Assembly (NCBI GenBank): GCA_041164825.1
Contig: JBEAOO010000320.1
Location: 1 to 12,486 of the forward strand
Direction: 5' to 3'
DNA from: JBEAOO01 sp041164825
GTDB lineage: Bacteria > Pseudomonadota > Gammaproteobacteria > Burkholderiales > Burkholderiaceae_C
DNA: 12,486 nt
In this document: positions 1 through 7,068 of the stretch, in pieces
Layout of the letters: each line of letters starts with the position of its first letter
Numbering within the stretch: the stretch's first letter is position 1
Position numbers and translations under genes: made by a program
The notes under the pieces: model-generated
The model's input: only the letters and a program-made list of their open reading frames with translations
Databases searched by the model: none
What the model was told of the DNA's origin: nothing

Positions 1-86
1 CTGTGCCGGATTCGCTTTGCGCAGGTCAAGGGGGAGCCGGCCGCAGGCCGCGGCGGAGGACACGGAGCAAAGCGAATCCGGCACAG
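1..86. repeat. Perfect 20-bp inverted repeat with 46-nt loop
   Basis: The first 20 bases and positions 67-86 are exact reverse complements, ctgtgccgga... against ...tccggcacag. Between them are 46 G+C-rich bases that contain a smaller 5-bp stem (gccgc 40-44 with gcggc 50-54). The left arm begins exactly at the window edge, so the repeat may be longer. A third small palindrome, gcgctc-c-gagcgc, follows directly at 86-98. There is no U tract next to either arm inside the window, so it does not look like a simple intrinsic terminator. It could be a REP/MITE-like dispersed repeat or one end of a larger element. The sequence alone does not decide between these. Confidence 0.75.
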
Positions 87-273
87 CGCTCCGAGCGCCT
101 GCCTGGGGATGACTTTGCAGAAGGTACAGAGACCAGTCCTTGCAGCTCGCTGCGCTGTGGATGTCCTTGAACGCGAGGGCGTATCAGTCCCCCCGGATCC
201 CGGCTTGGGTCGGCCCGTTCCCGCATCTCACTTCGTCTGCCATTGAGCGACCTGGCTAGGGAGCCGCGGGCTT
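87..273. other. Non-coding stretch downstream of the glxA-like gene
   Basis: I see no convincing gene here. The open frames that cross it are continuations of shadows of the glxA-like gene. Apart from the small palindrome at 86-98 I find no terminator with a T run for the minus-strand operon that ends at 274. The base composition is slightly less biased than in the genes around it, in keeping with intergenic DNA. Confidence 0.5.
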
Positions 274-1254
274 TCACTGGGCCACTGCACCGCTCCGCAC
301 CAGCGCCTCGCGCAGCTGGCGCGGGCTGCGAAAGCCCGCCACCTCGGCTGCGGCTTGGCGGCTGGCGCCGCGTGCCAGCGCTTGCTCCGCAATCGTCAGT
401 CGCACGCGCTCCACATAGTCGCGCGGCGTGGTGCCGAGCTGGTCGAGAAACAAGCGGCCCAAGTGGCGTGGCGTGACGGCGGCCAACTCGGCCAAACGTG
501 CCAGCGTCCAGTCCTCGGCCGGTTGTTCGGCCACGGCGTCTTGCACGCGGTGCAGGCCGGCGTGCAGGTGATCGCGAAACGCCAGCAGTGGTGAGAGCTC
601 GGGCGCTTCCGAGCCGCGGCGCGAAAACACCACCATCACGCGCGCTACCGCCTGCGCGATGGCCTCGCCACACACGCGTGCCACGCCGTCGAGCGCCAGA
701 TCGATGCCGGCCGTGATGCCGGCGCTGCTGCTCACGGCGCCGTCGTCCACAAACACCCGGTTCGCCAGCACCCGCGCAGTGGGTGCCATGCGGGCCAGGT
801 CGTCGAGTTGTTCGTGGTGGGTGGTCACTTGGCGGCCGGCCAACAAGCCCGCATCGGCGGCCAGCAAAGCGCCCGAACACACGGTGAGCAGGCGGTGGCC
901 ATGGCGCGGGGCGTGCAGCACGGGCGCCAGCGTTCGGGCCAGCCAGTCGCGGGTGTGCAACCAGCTTTTGCGGTCGCGTTGCAGCACCTCTTTGGCCTCG
1001 CCCGGGCGGCCCATCAGCAGCACCCAGGTGGGGTGGGGGAAGGGCGCTTCAGGCAAGGGTTCGATGGGGCCCAGGCCCAGCCCGATCGACGACATCACCT
1101 CGCGTTGCGGCCCCACAAACCGCAGCGCAAACGCCGGCGGCTGGCCGCGCCGCGCCAGCTGTTGGTTGGCCAGGCGCAAGGTCTCGGCCGGGCCGGCCAG
1201 GTCCAGCAGCAAGGTGTGGGGCAGCACCACAAACAGCACGTCGATCGGGGGCAT
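274..1254 (-). CDS. GlxA-family AraC-type transcriptional regulator with DJ-1/PfpI sensor domain
   Basis: This 326-residue protein combines an N-terminal DJ-1/PfpI (class I glutamine amidotransferase-like) domain, about residues 3-190, with a C-terminal AraC-type double helix-turn-helix, about 215-320. The nucleophile-elbow motif VCSGA carries Cys126 and is followed by the family's TTHH stretch. The second part has the AraC pattern LAELAAVTPRHLGRLF and FRSPRQLREAL. GlxA-type proteins are cytoplasmic activators or repressors whose amidotransferase-like domain is thought to sense small metabolites; few effectors are known. It is the last gene of a three-gene minus-strand operon, 24 bp after the DJ-1 enzyme gene. 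The enzyme and this sensor domain share a fold, so it may sense that enzyme's substrate or product (inference). The ATG at 1254 has only a weak ribosome binding site. Class assignment is firm; the regulon is unknown. Confidence 0.9.
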   Translation of the reverse strand: MPPIDVLFVVLPHTLLLDLAGPAETLRLANQQLARRGQPPAFALRFVGPQREVMSSIGLGLGPIEPLPEAPFPHPTWVLLMGRPGEAKEVLQRDRKSWLHTRDWLARTLAPVLHAPRHGHRLLTVCSGALLAADAGLLAGRQVTTHHEQLDDLARMAPTARVLANRVFVDDGAVSSSAGITAGIDLALDGVARVCGEAIAQAVARVMVVFSRRGSEAPELSPLLAFRDHLHAGLHRVQDAVAEQPAEDWTLARLAELAAVTPRHLGRLFLDQLGTTPRDYVERVRLTIAEQALARGASRQAAAEVAGFRSPRQLREALVRSGAVAQ

Positions 1255-1278
1255 CAGCGGAGGGGCTCTCTGGAGGCG

Positions 1279-1914
1279 TCAGGGCGTGGGGTCGTCGCGC
1301 CAGGGCACTTGCAGCTGGCGCGCCGTGGCTGTTGCAAGGTCTGCGCCTGCCAGCCGCGCCACCAGGTGCAAACTCATCGCGATGCCCGCGGCAATGCCGG
1401 CCGAGGTGACGACGCGGCCGCGGTCGACCCAGAGGCGATCGGCTTGCACATCGAGCGCCGGATGCGCGCGCTGCAGGTCGGCGAGGTCTTCCCAATGCGT
1501 GGTGACGGGGCCATCGCTGACGATGCCTGCTGCAGCCAACAAGAAGGCGCCCGTGCACACCGAGGCCACCAACTCGGCCGGCGCCGCGGCTTGGGCCAGC
1601 CAGGCCAGCGTGCGCGGGCAGGCGCAGGCCGCGTCCACCACGCCGCCGGGCACGATCAGCACGTCGGCCGCGGGCGCCGTGTCAAAGCTGTGGTCGACCA
1701 GCACCTGCAGGCCGGCCCGCGCCCGCACCATGCCGCCATCACGCGCCACGGTGTGCACCTCAAACGGTGCAGGCGTGTCGGCACCCGAGCGCTTGCGGCT
1801 GACCCGGCTGGCGGTGGTGAACACTTCATACGGCCCGGCGAAGTCGAGTGTCTCGACATCGTCGAACATCAGGATCGCGACACGGCGATGGGTGGGGCGT
1901 GCGAGCTCAGGCAT
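1279..1914 (-). CDS. DJ-1/PfpI family protein, isonitrile hydratase-like
   Basis: This 211-residue single-domain DJ-1/PfpI protein opens with RVAILMFDDVETLDFAGPYEVF, carrying the family's acidic residue (Glu21). It has the nucleophile elbow SVCTGAFLLAAAG with Cys120 and the following TTHW, as in isonitrile hydratase InhA, which hydrates isonitriles to N-formamides. Other relatives are general hydrolases, so the exact reaction is uncertain. The frame is open up to 2055, but ATG 1914 was chosen for three reasons: a ggagg-type ribosome binding site lies 6 nt upstream, homology begins at once, and the longer N-terminus would be a proline/arginine-rich shadow of the neighbour. The start overlaps the end of the isochorismatase-like gene by 8 bp, which implies translational coupling. 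The substrate is probably a small nitrogen-containing metabolite handled jointly with that hydrolase (inference). Confidence 0.85.
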   Translation of the reverse strand: MPELARPTHRRVAILMFDDVETLDFAGPYEVFTTASRVSRKRSGADTPAPFEVHTVARDGGMVRARAGLQVLVDHSFDTAPAADVLIVPGGVVDAACACPRTLAWLAQAAAPAELVASVCTGAFLLAAAGIVSDGPVTTHWEDLADLQRAHPALDVQADRLWVDRGRVVTSAGIAAGIAMSLHLVARLAGADLATATARQLQVPWRDDPTP

Positions 1915-2488
1915 GGGCAGCCTCCGCCTCACGGGCGCGGGCCAGGGCTTGATCGGCGCTGCAGATCGTGGCAAAGCGCCCGGCCAGCACGGTCTCGGTG
2001 CGCTCGCGGATCTGCGCGGCGGTGAGCAATTGGCCTTGGGGCGTTGCCATGTCAAAGGTCAGCGTCGCATCCGTCACATAGTCCACGGCCCAGCCTTCGT
2101 CGCTGGCGTGGCGGGTGGTGGTTTCGCAGCATTGTTCGGTGCGGATGCCGCAGACGATCAGCCGGGTGATGTCCTGCGCGCGCAACCAGTCGGCCAAGCC
2201 CGTTCCGACCAGTGCGCTGTGGCGGTGCTTCTCAAACGTGGCGGCGATGGGCGCATCGATCAGTCCGTCCAGCGGCCGGATGCAACCGCTGGTGTGGCTG
2301 AACGGGTTGTCGGCAGCCTCGGGGCCGTCGGTGTGCCAGATGCGCACGATGGGCAGGCCGCTTTTCACGGCGCCTTTGATCAGCGCGTTGGTCTGGTCGA
2401 GAAAGGCCGGAACGTCGGCATCGGTCCAAGAGGGGCGACGTTGAAACGACGCCTGGATGTCGATCAGCAACAGGGCGGTGGTGGGCAT
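1907..2488 (-). CDS. Isochorismatase family cysteine hydrolase
   Basis: This 193-residue cytoplasmic hydrolase of the isochorismatase-like fold retains the family triad: Asp10 in LLLIDIQ, Lys87 in TFEKHRHSAL, and Cys120 in GIRTEQCCETTTRHA. Family members include nicotinamidases, N-carbamoylsarcosine amidases and true isochorismatases. The residues seen here do not single out a substrate, and no siderophore or nicotinamide genes are nearby, so a function beyond hydrolase is not claimed. The frame is open to 2641, into thiQ, but ATG 2488 was chosen because an aggag ribosome binding site lies 5 nt upstream and the core beta strand begins directly. It is the first gene of the operon with the DJ-1 enzyme and the GlxA-type regulator. 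The 127 bp before it show no clear sigma-70 promoter, so read-through from thiQ is possible. Confidence 0.88.
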   Translation of the reverse strand: MPTTALLLIDIQASFQRRPSWTDADVPAFLDQTNALIKGAVKSGLPIVRIWHTDGPEAADNPFSHTSGCIRPLDGLIDAPIAATFEKHRHSALVGTGLADWLRAQDITRLIVCGIRTEQCCETTTRHASDEGWAVDYVTDATLTFDMATPQGQLLTAAQIRERTETVLAGRFATICSADQALARAREAEAAHA

Positions 2489-2615
2489 GGTGACTCCTGT
2501 GAAAGTGCCTCCATGGTGCCAGTCTTGTGATGCGAAGTCCGACGTGAAAGCGACATCATCGGCCGTTGACCAGACCTGTGCGGCAGGCCGCTGGTTCAGC
2601 GTGCCGGGCGCGGCC

Positions 2616-3260
2616 TCACCACGCCCGCTGCAGCACCCCACCCACCAGTCGCCAGCCTTGCCCGGCCATGGCGCGGGCTTCTTGCTCGTCGTGCGTCACC
2701 AGCAGCGCAGCCATGCCCGCGGCGCGAATGCGTTCGCTGAACTCGGCCTGCAAGCGCGTGCGCAACTCGGCGTCGAGCGCGCTGAAGGGCTCGTCGAGCA
2801 AGAGCACGCGCGGGCGGGTGATGAGTGCGCGGGCCAGCGCCACACGCTGCTGCTCGCCGCCAGACAAATGCGTCACGCGGTCTGTTGCACGGCCCTGCAG
2901 GCCCAACAGCGCCAGCATCTCCACCGCCTGCGCGCGCGCTGCCTTGCGCTTCACGCCTTGCTCCACCAGTCCGAAGGCCACGTTGTCTTGCAGATTGAGG
3001 TGTGGAAACAGCGCAAAGTCCTGGAACATCAGCGCGAAGTGCCGTTGCTCAGGCGGCAGCGCGGTGATGTCGGCGCCGGCCCACAGCACCTGGCCGGCGT
3101 CGGCGGTTTCGAGCCCTGCTGCAATGCGCAGCAGCGTGCTTTTGCCGCTGCCCGAGGCGCCGAGCAGCGCCACGGTCTGGCCGGGTGCCACCTGCAGGCT
3201 CACATCGCTGAGCAGGGGCTGGTGTTGGTAGCGGTGGTGGAGGTGGCGGAGTTCAAGCAT
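2616..3260 (-). CDS. thiQ: Thiamine/TPP ABC transporter ATP-binding protein ThiQ
   Basis: This 214-residue ABC ATPase powers the ThiBPQ importer from the inner face of the cytoplasmic membrane. It has a Walker A motif GASGSGKS (34-41), Q-loop Gln80 in LMFQDFALFPH, the signature LSGGEQQRVALARAL (from 132), Walker B VLLLDEP (152-157) and the switch His190 in VTHDEQEA. The length fits the short ThiQ type, about 230 residues or fewer without a regulatory C-terminal domain; iron or sulfate importers with longer ATPases fit less well. The ATG at 3260 overlaps the end of thiP by 8 bp with no good ribosome binding site, suggesting coupled translation. The thiamine assignment rests mainly on the TPP riboswitch and the ThiB-like binding protein in the same operon. 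No T-rich terminator follows. Confidence 0.92.
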   Translation of the reverse strand: MLELRHLHHRYQHQPLLSDVSLQVAPGQTVALLGASGSGKSTLLRIAAGLETADAGQVLWAGADITALPPEQRHFALMFQDFALFPHLNLQDNVAFGLVEQGVKRKAARAQAVEMLALLGLQGRATDRVTHLSGGEQQRVALARALITRPRVLLLDEPFSALDAELRTRLQAEFSERIRAAGMAALLVTHDEQEARAMAGQGWRLVGGVLQRAW

Positions 3261-4845
3261 GGGGGTTCACATCGTTCTCGCGGTCACCGCGCGGTGAGCC
3301 GTCGATGAGCCACAGCGCGCCGGCTGAGAGCGCCATCAGCAGCAGCGCCAACACCAGTGCGGCGTCGAGGTTGGCCTGGCCGGGGCGCCCCAGGCGTTGA
3401 TAGATCAGTGTGGTGAGCGTCGCCCATTCGGGGCGCGAGAGAAACAGCGTGGCCGCAAATTCACCCAAGGCCGTGGCGGCCGCAAAGCCCAGGCCGCGCC
3501 GCAGCGCCGGCTGCAGTTGCGGCCAGGTGATGCGCCAAAACACGCGCCACGGGCTGGCGCCCAAGGCGCGTGCGGCCTGGGCTTGGCTGGCGGGCATCGC
3601 ATCGAGGCCGGCCGCCACCGCCTTGGCCACAAAGGGCGTGGCCAGCAGCGTGTAGGTGGCCAGCAGCAAGGCCAGGCTGGCCGAGGCGCTGGGGTAGGCC
3701 AGCAGCAGGCCAAACGCCACGATGACGGGTGACACCACCAGGGGCAAAAACGCGCTCGCGCGCAACAGCACCGAGCGCTGCGCGCCCAGGCCTTGCAGCG
3801 TGCCCAGCACCGCCGCACCGGCCACGGCCACGGCCGAGAAGCTCAGTGTGTGAGCCAGTGCCTCGCCCACCTCGGGCTCAACCAACACCGCCCACGCCTC
3901 GGGCCCCGCGTTCGCCACGCGCAGCAGCAAGGCCAGCAGCGGCGCCAAGGCCACCAGCGCCACCACCGCAACGGCGCCCGCCACGGCCAGCCACTGTGCG
4001 AGGCCGCGGGGACGTCTGCGGGGCAGGGTGTCGCTGCGCGCGGGGCGCGCCAAGCGGTGCTCAATCAGCGCATAGGCCAGCGCCGTCAAGGCGGTGAAAC
4101 CGACGGTCCAGATCGCGAGCGAACCGGCTTCGTCCAGCGCCATCTCAAAGGCAACGAGGCTGTAAATCTCCACGTCCACCGTGGCCCAGGTTTGACCGCC
4201 CAGCACCAGCGCCAAACCAAAGCCCGAGAAGCAATACAAAAACACCAGGCACAGCGCCGAGGCCAGCCAAGGCAGCAGCGCCGGCCACTCCACGCGCCAG
4301 AACGCGCGCCAGGGCGTGGCGCCCAGCGAGCGCGCAGCGGCCACGCGCGAGGCGCTGCTGCGCTGCAGGCCATCCACCCCCGCGCGCACCACCAGGCAGA
4401 GGTTGAAAAACACATTGCCATACAGCAGCAGCGCGGGCGAGTCTTCCAGGTCGAGCCCGAGGGCGGTGCTGACGCTGCCATGCGGCCCCAGCAGCGCGAG
4501 CACGCCGAGGGCCGCCACCAGCGTGGGGACCACAAAAGGCAGCATCACCAATCGCAAGCACCAGCGCCGGCCAGCGAAGTCCAGCCGCGCCAGCACCCAG
4601 GCCACGGGCAGGCCGAGCGCCAAGGTGATGGCGCAGGTGAGCGCCGCTTGCAACAGTGACCAGCCAAAGCGCTGGCGCAGGTGGGCGTCTTCCCACAGCG
4701 CGAGCGGGTGCAGGCCGCCGGCTTGCGAGAGCAGCGCCGCGCTCGGCACGCCGATCATCAGCAGCAAAAACAGCAGCGGCAAGAGCGACGGCAGCAGCGC
4801 CGGCAAGGCGGCTGCCACGCGCTGCCGCAGGGCGCGGGCGCTCAC
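3253..4845 (-). CDS. thiP: Thiamine/TPP ABC transporter permease ThiP (fused two-domain)
   Basis: This 530-residue inner-membrane permease carries two fused permease halves, as in E. coli ThiP (about 536 residues). Many hydrophobic helices can be seen, for example near 13-40, 64-85, 96-120, 192-215, 285-312, 332-353, 366-384 and 493-513. Each half ends its cytoplasmic loop with an EAA-type motif that docks the ATPase: AARSLGATPWRAFWRVEWP (169-188) and AARALGASPWRVFWRITWP (424-442). The strong likeness of these two shows the internal duplication. The start is a GTG at 4845, 25 bp after thiB, with a weak ribosome binding site; no better start lies upstream because thiB ends at 4871. FbpB-type iron permeases share this architecture, but the riboswitch and ThiB decide for thiamine. 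Confidence 0.92.
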   Translation of the reverse strand: MSARALRQRVAAALPALLPSLLPLLFLLLMIGVPSAALLSQAGGLHPLALWEDAHLRQRFGWSLLQAALTCAITLALGLPVAWVLARLDFAGRRWCLRLVMLPFVVPTLVAALGVLALLGPHGSVSTALGLDLEDSPALLLYGNVFFNLCLVVRAGVDGLQRSSASRVAAARSLGATPWRAFWRVEWPALLPWLASALCLVFLYCFSGFGLALVLGGQTWATVDVEIYSLVAFEMALDEAGSLAIWTVGFTALTALAYALIEHRLARPARSDTLPRRRPRGLAQWLAVAGAVAVVALVALAPLLALLLRVANAGPEAWAVLVEPEVGEALAHTLSFSAVAVAGAAVLGTLQGLGAQRSVLLRASAFLPLVVSPVIVAFGLLLAYPSASASLALLLATYTLLATPFVAKAVAAGLDAMPASQAQAARALGASPWRVFWRITWPQLQPALRRGLGFAAATALGEFAATLFLSRPEWATLTTLIYQRLGRPGQANLDAALVLALLLMALSAGALWLIDGSPRGDRENDVNPHA

Positions 4846-4870
4846 GGTGAGTGGCCGGTGCGAGCGGGCT

Positions 4871-5914
4871 TTACTTCAGCACCACCCGCGTCCACTGCTT
4901 GACCCAGCCTGCGCCTTGCGCGGCGAGCTGCTCGGGCGTTGGGTTGGTGAACTGCGTGGGGTCGGCCGCGAACTTGGCCAGGGGCTCAGCGCGCGCCACC
5001 TTGGCCTCCACCGGCAGCATCCACATCGTGGTCTGCAGCGCACTTTGCACCGGGGCGCTGCGCAGGAATTCAATGAACTTTGCTGCGGCTTCGCGGTTGC
5101 CGCCGCCCTTCACCAGTGCCACCGATTCAACCTGGCGGAACACCGCGCCGGGGATGTCCAGGCTCTGCGTGGGCGCTTCGGTCAAGGGGGTCTTGCTGTA
5201 GAACACTTCGGCGGCCGGGCTGCTGGCGTAGCTCACCACGATGGGGCGGCTGCCGCCGTTTTTGCTGAAGTCGGTGTAATAAGCCTCGGTCCAGCCTTTG
5301 GCCACTTTCACGCCGTTGGCGCGCATGGCTTTCCACCAGTCCAACGCGGCCGGCTCGCCCAAGCCGGCGATGGTGGCGGCCAAGAAGGCCAGGCCCGGGC
5401 TGGAGGTGGCGGGGTGCTCCACCACCAGCAGCTTGCGGTAGGCGGGTTGGGTCAGGTCTTGCAGGGTTTTGGGCAGGGCCAGTTTGTGTTGGGCAAACCA
5501 AGCCTTGTCGATGTTGAGCGTGACGTAGCCGTGGTCCACCGGCACAGCGCCAAAGCCCAGCGTGGCGGCGGCTTCGCGTTGTGCGGCCGGGCCGGTGTAG
5601 GGCTCGATCACGTTGTTTTGCGCGGCGCGTGCGATGACGGTGTTGTCGAGACCGTAAACGACGTCGGCCAGCGGCTTGGCGCGGGTGAGGATGAGCTTGT
5701 TGAGCATCTCTCCGGCGTCACCGGCCTTGATCAGCTTGAGCTTCACGCCCGCGTCTTTTTCAAACTGCGCCAGCAGCGGGGCGGGCAGGTCGAACGACGC
5801 GTGGGTGATGACGCGCAACTCGGCGCCTGCGGCGTGGGCCGCAGGCAGGACGAACACGGCGGTGGTGGCAAGCGCCAAGGCGCTCAACAGGGCGGGGCGG
5901 CGGGACAGCAGCAT
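4871..5914 (-). CDS. thiB: Thiamine/TPP ABC transporter periplasmic binding protein ThiB (TbpA)
   Basis: This 347-residue periplasmic solute-binding protein captures thiamine, TMP or TPP for ThiPQ. Residues 1-28 form a signal peptide: a basic start MLLSRR, a hydrophobic core, then the cleavage site AHA-AG. The mature part follows E. coli TbpA through several landmarks that I recall: ADVVYGLDN, SSPGLAFL (STPGLGLL in E. coli), AKGWTEAYY (TKGWSEAY), VSYASSPAAE (LSYTTSPA) and MWMLPVEA (NWMYPVAN). The frame extends to another ATG at 5977, but ATG 5914 was chosen because it opens the signal peptide directly, and neither start has a strong ribosome binding site. It is the first gene of thiBPQ, preceded by the TPP riboswitch, so high intracellular TPP should reduce its expression. 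Confidence 0.94.
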   Translation of the reverse strand: MLLSRRPALLSALALATTAVFVLPAAHAAGAELRVITHASFDLPAPLLAQFEKDAGVKLKLIKAGDAGEMLNKLILTRAKPLADVVYGLDNTVIARAAQNNVIEPYTGPAAQREAAATLGFGAVPVDHGYVTLNIDKAWFAQHKLALPKTLQDLTQPAYRKLLVVEHPATSSPGLAFLAATIAGLGEPAALDWWKAMRANGVKVAKGWTEAYYTDFSKNGGSRPIVVSYASSPAAEVFYSKTPLTEAPTQSLDIPGAVFRQVESVALVKGGGNREAAAKFIEFLRSAPVQSALQTTMWMLPVEAKVARAEPLAKFAADPTQFTNPTPEQLAAQGAGWVKQWTRVVLK

Positions 5915-5986
5915 GGGCGGGCTCTTTTCATTCAACAGCAGTGGCCGGGTCGCCAACGCCAATGCAGAGCAAGCCATGTCGCGCCA

Positions 5987-6005
5987 CGCGGAGGCGGGCT
6001 CCGCG
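5987..6005 (-). promoter_or_regulatory. Hairpin just after the TPP aptamer, candidate expression platform
   Basis: On the minus strand cgcggag and ctccgcg form a perfect 7-bp stem with a 5-nt loop, starting a few bases after the aptamer's 3' P1 strand. There is no U run after it, so it is not a standard intrinsic terminator. It lies about 75 nt upstream of the thiB start and cannot by itself cover that ribosome binding site. It could take part in a switch with P1 or favour Rho-dependent termination (inference). Confidence 0.4.
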
Positions 6006-6009
6006 GCGT

Positions 6010-6105
6010 TTCACGCTCCCTCCGCTGGCATGACCCAGATCAGGTTCATGGGGTGTGTCTCAGTCGCCCCTGGCACTCGGCCAAGCGGGCGACACCCCCG
6101 GTGAA
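6010..6105 (-). promoter_or_regulatory. TPP (THI-box) riboswitch upstream of thiBPQ
   Basis: The minus strand carries the hallmark THI-box segments in order: gggggtgtc, then ctgagac, acacccc, atgaacctgatctggg, and tgccagcggaggga. The conserved gaacctgatctgg and ccagcg-gaggga blocks correspond to the pyrimidine-sensing and pyrophosphate-sensing arms of the aptamer. The P1 helix can be drawn from ttcac (6105-6101) with gtgaa (6014-6010). The aptamer sits directly upstream of thiB, leaving about 95 nt of leader between aptamer and start codon. In this family TPP binding turns off the downstream genes by termination or by hiding the ribosome binding site. Which of these operates here is not clear. 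Confidence 0.96.
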
Positions 6106-6112
6106 GCGTTGG

Positions 6113-6118
6113 ATTGTA
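6113..6118 (-). promoter_or_regulatory. Candidate -10 box for the thiBPQ operon
   Basis: TACAAT on the minus strand, one base from the sigma-70 consensus TATAAT, would start RNA at about 6106, which is exactly the 5' edge of the riboswitch P1 stem. No convincing -35 hexamer is seen at 16-18 bp because that stretch is almost all G and C. It lies in the 30-bp gap between the ydcF-like stop and the aptamer. Confidence 0.55.
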
Positions 6119-6142
6119 CGGAGCAGGCCGCCCCGGGGCCGT

Positions 6143-6952
6143 TCAGGCGCCCGACATCCGGCCGATCCATTCGCGCATCGCCCAGCGCACTCGCGCAAAG
6201 CCGCGCTCACTCGGCAGCCAGTCGAGTGAGGCGTTGTCCACCCGGCGCGCCAGGCCCATGGGGGCGAGCTCGATCTCGATGTCGTTGCCCAGGGCCGCTT
6301 CAAAGGCCTGGCGTGCGCGCTGCATGTGCCAACCGTGTGTCACCAGCAGCACGTGCTTGACGCCCGCGCTGCGCAGGATCTGCGCGGTGCGTTCGGCGTT
6401 CTCGTGGGTGTCGCGCGAGAGGGTTTCAATCCAGCGCAGCGGCCGGCCGAATTCTTGGGTCGCGATGCGGGCGGCAATTTCGGCCTCGGGCAGGCCATCG
6501 GGCTGGCCCCAGCCCGTGCCGCCGGTGTAGGCCACGGGCGCGCCAATTTCGCGCGCCAGCCATTGGCCATAACGCAGGCGTTCGAGCGACAGCGGGCTGA
6601 GGTTGCTCAGGTGGTATTCGGGGGCCTGCAGTTCGCGGCCCCCGCCCAGCACCACGATGGCCATGCCGCCTTCGCGTTTGCTGCGCACTTTGAGCTCGCC
6701 GAGCCGGTTTTCGCTCAACGCTGGCGGCACCTTGAACACCCATTGCTCCATCGCATTGGCCAGCCCCACAGTGGTGGTCAGCCACAGCCCGGCCACGCTC
6801 AGCGCCACCAGCAACCAGCCCCAGCCGCGGTGCGGCAGGATCAGGCGGGCACCGATCAACACCCCCAGCAGCAGCGGCACGGGCGGCAGCAGCAGCGCGG
6901 CAATCAGGGGCTTCCAGTGTTCGAGGCCGAGCAGGACAAACAACTCATTCAT
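6143..6952 (-). CDS. YdcF/ElyC family (DUF218) membrane protein
   Basis: This 269-residue protein has two predicted membrane helices near the N-terminus (about 13-37 and 44-66), followed by a DUF218 domain (about 97-262) that should lie in the periplasm. The domain shows MAIVVLGGGRE at its start, YTGGTG, then SRDTHENAERTAQIL and LVTHGWHMQRA, which match the conserved N-T-x-E-N and xxHMxRA motifs of this family. E. coli ElyC and SanA relatives are linked to envelope integrity or vancomycin tolerance, but the biochemical activity of the family is poorly defined. ATG 6952 was preferred over upstream candidates at 6985 and 7069 because the helices follow it naturally and the longer versions run into the msrA promoter and start. 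It ends 38 bp before the thi riboswitch and is transcribed in the same direction, so read-through into thiBPQ is conceivable. Confidence 0.85.
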   Translation of the reverse strand: MNELFVLLGLEHWKPLIAALLLPPVPLLLGVLIGARLILPHRGWGWLLVALSVAGLWLTTTVGLANAMEQWVFKVPPALSENRLGELKVRSKREGGMAIVVLGGGRELQAPEYHLSNLSPLSLERLRYGQWLAREIGAPVAYTGGTGWGQPDGLPEAEIAARIATQEFGRPLRWIETLSRDTHENAERTAQILRSAGVKHVLLVTHGWHMQRARQAFEAALGNDIEIELAPMGLARRVDNASLDWLPSERGFARVRWAMREWIGRMSGA

Positions 6953-7068
6953 GGCGAACGTGTGCGAAAAGACAATGGCCGGCATTGTGCAGGGGCTTGG
7001 CCCGGGGCGTGCCGTTCGCGTCGCAGGGGCACGCACAATCGACTCACGGATTTCAACGGGGCAACGCA

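Noticed and set aside
1..86. Integron attC site
   Set aside because: The arms are perfect, but there is no GTTRRRY core site and no integron cassette or integrase nearby.
659..2530. A 623-codon plus-strand frame opposite the isochorismatase/DJ-1/glxA operon
   Set aside because: Antisense shadow: the composition is Ser/Arg/Ala-rich with no recognisable domain, while the minus strand carries three clear families.
2579..2590. GCGGC-AG-GCCGC hairpin as thiQ terminator
   Set aside because: The loop is only 2 nt, the stem short and no T run follows on the minus strand.
2616..5914. Iron(III) or spermidine/putrescine ABC transporter
   Set aside because: The two-domain permease and ATPase would fit an Fbp-type system, but the binding protein follows ThiB landmarks and the operon has a TPP riboswitch.
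4316..6229. A 637-codon plus-strand frame across thiP, thiB and the riboswitch
   Set aside because: It is antisense to thiP and thiB and crosses the riboswitch. No motifs and biased composition.
6970..6988. Palindrome caatg-gccgg-cattg as an operator
   Set aside because: Five-base arms in G+C-rich DNA are expected by chance, and no regulator is suggested by the neighbours.
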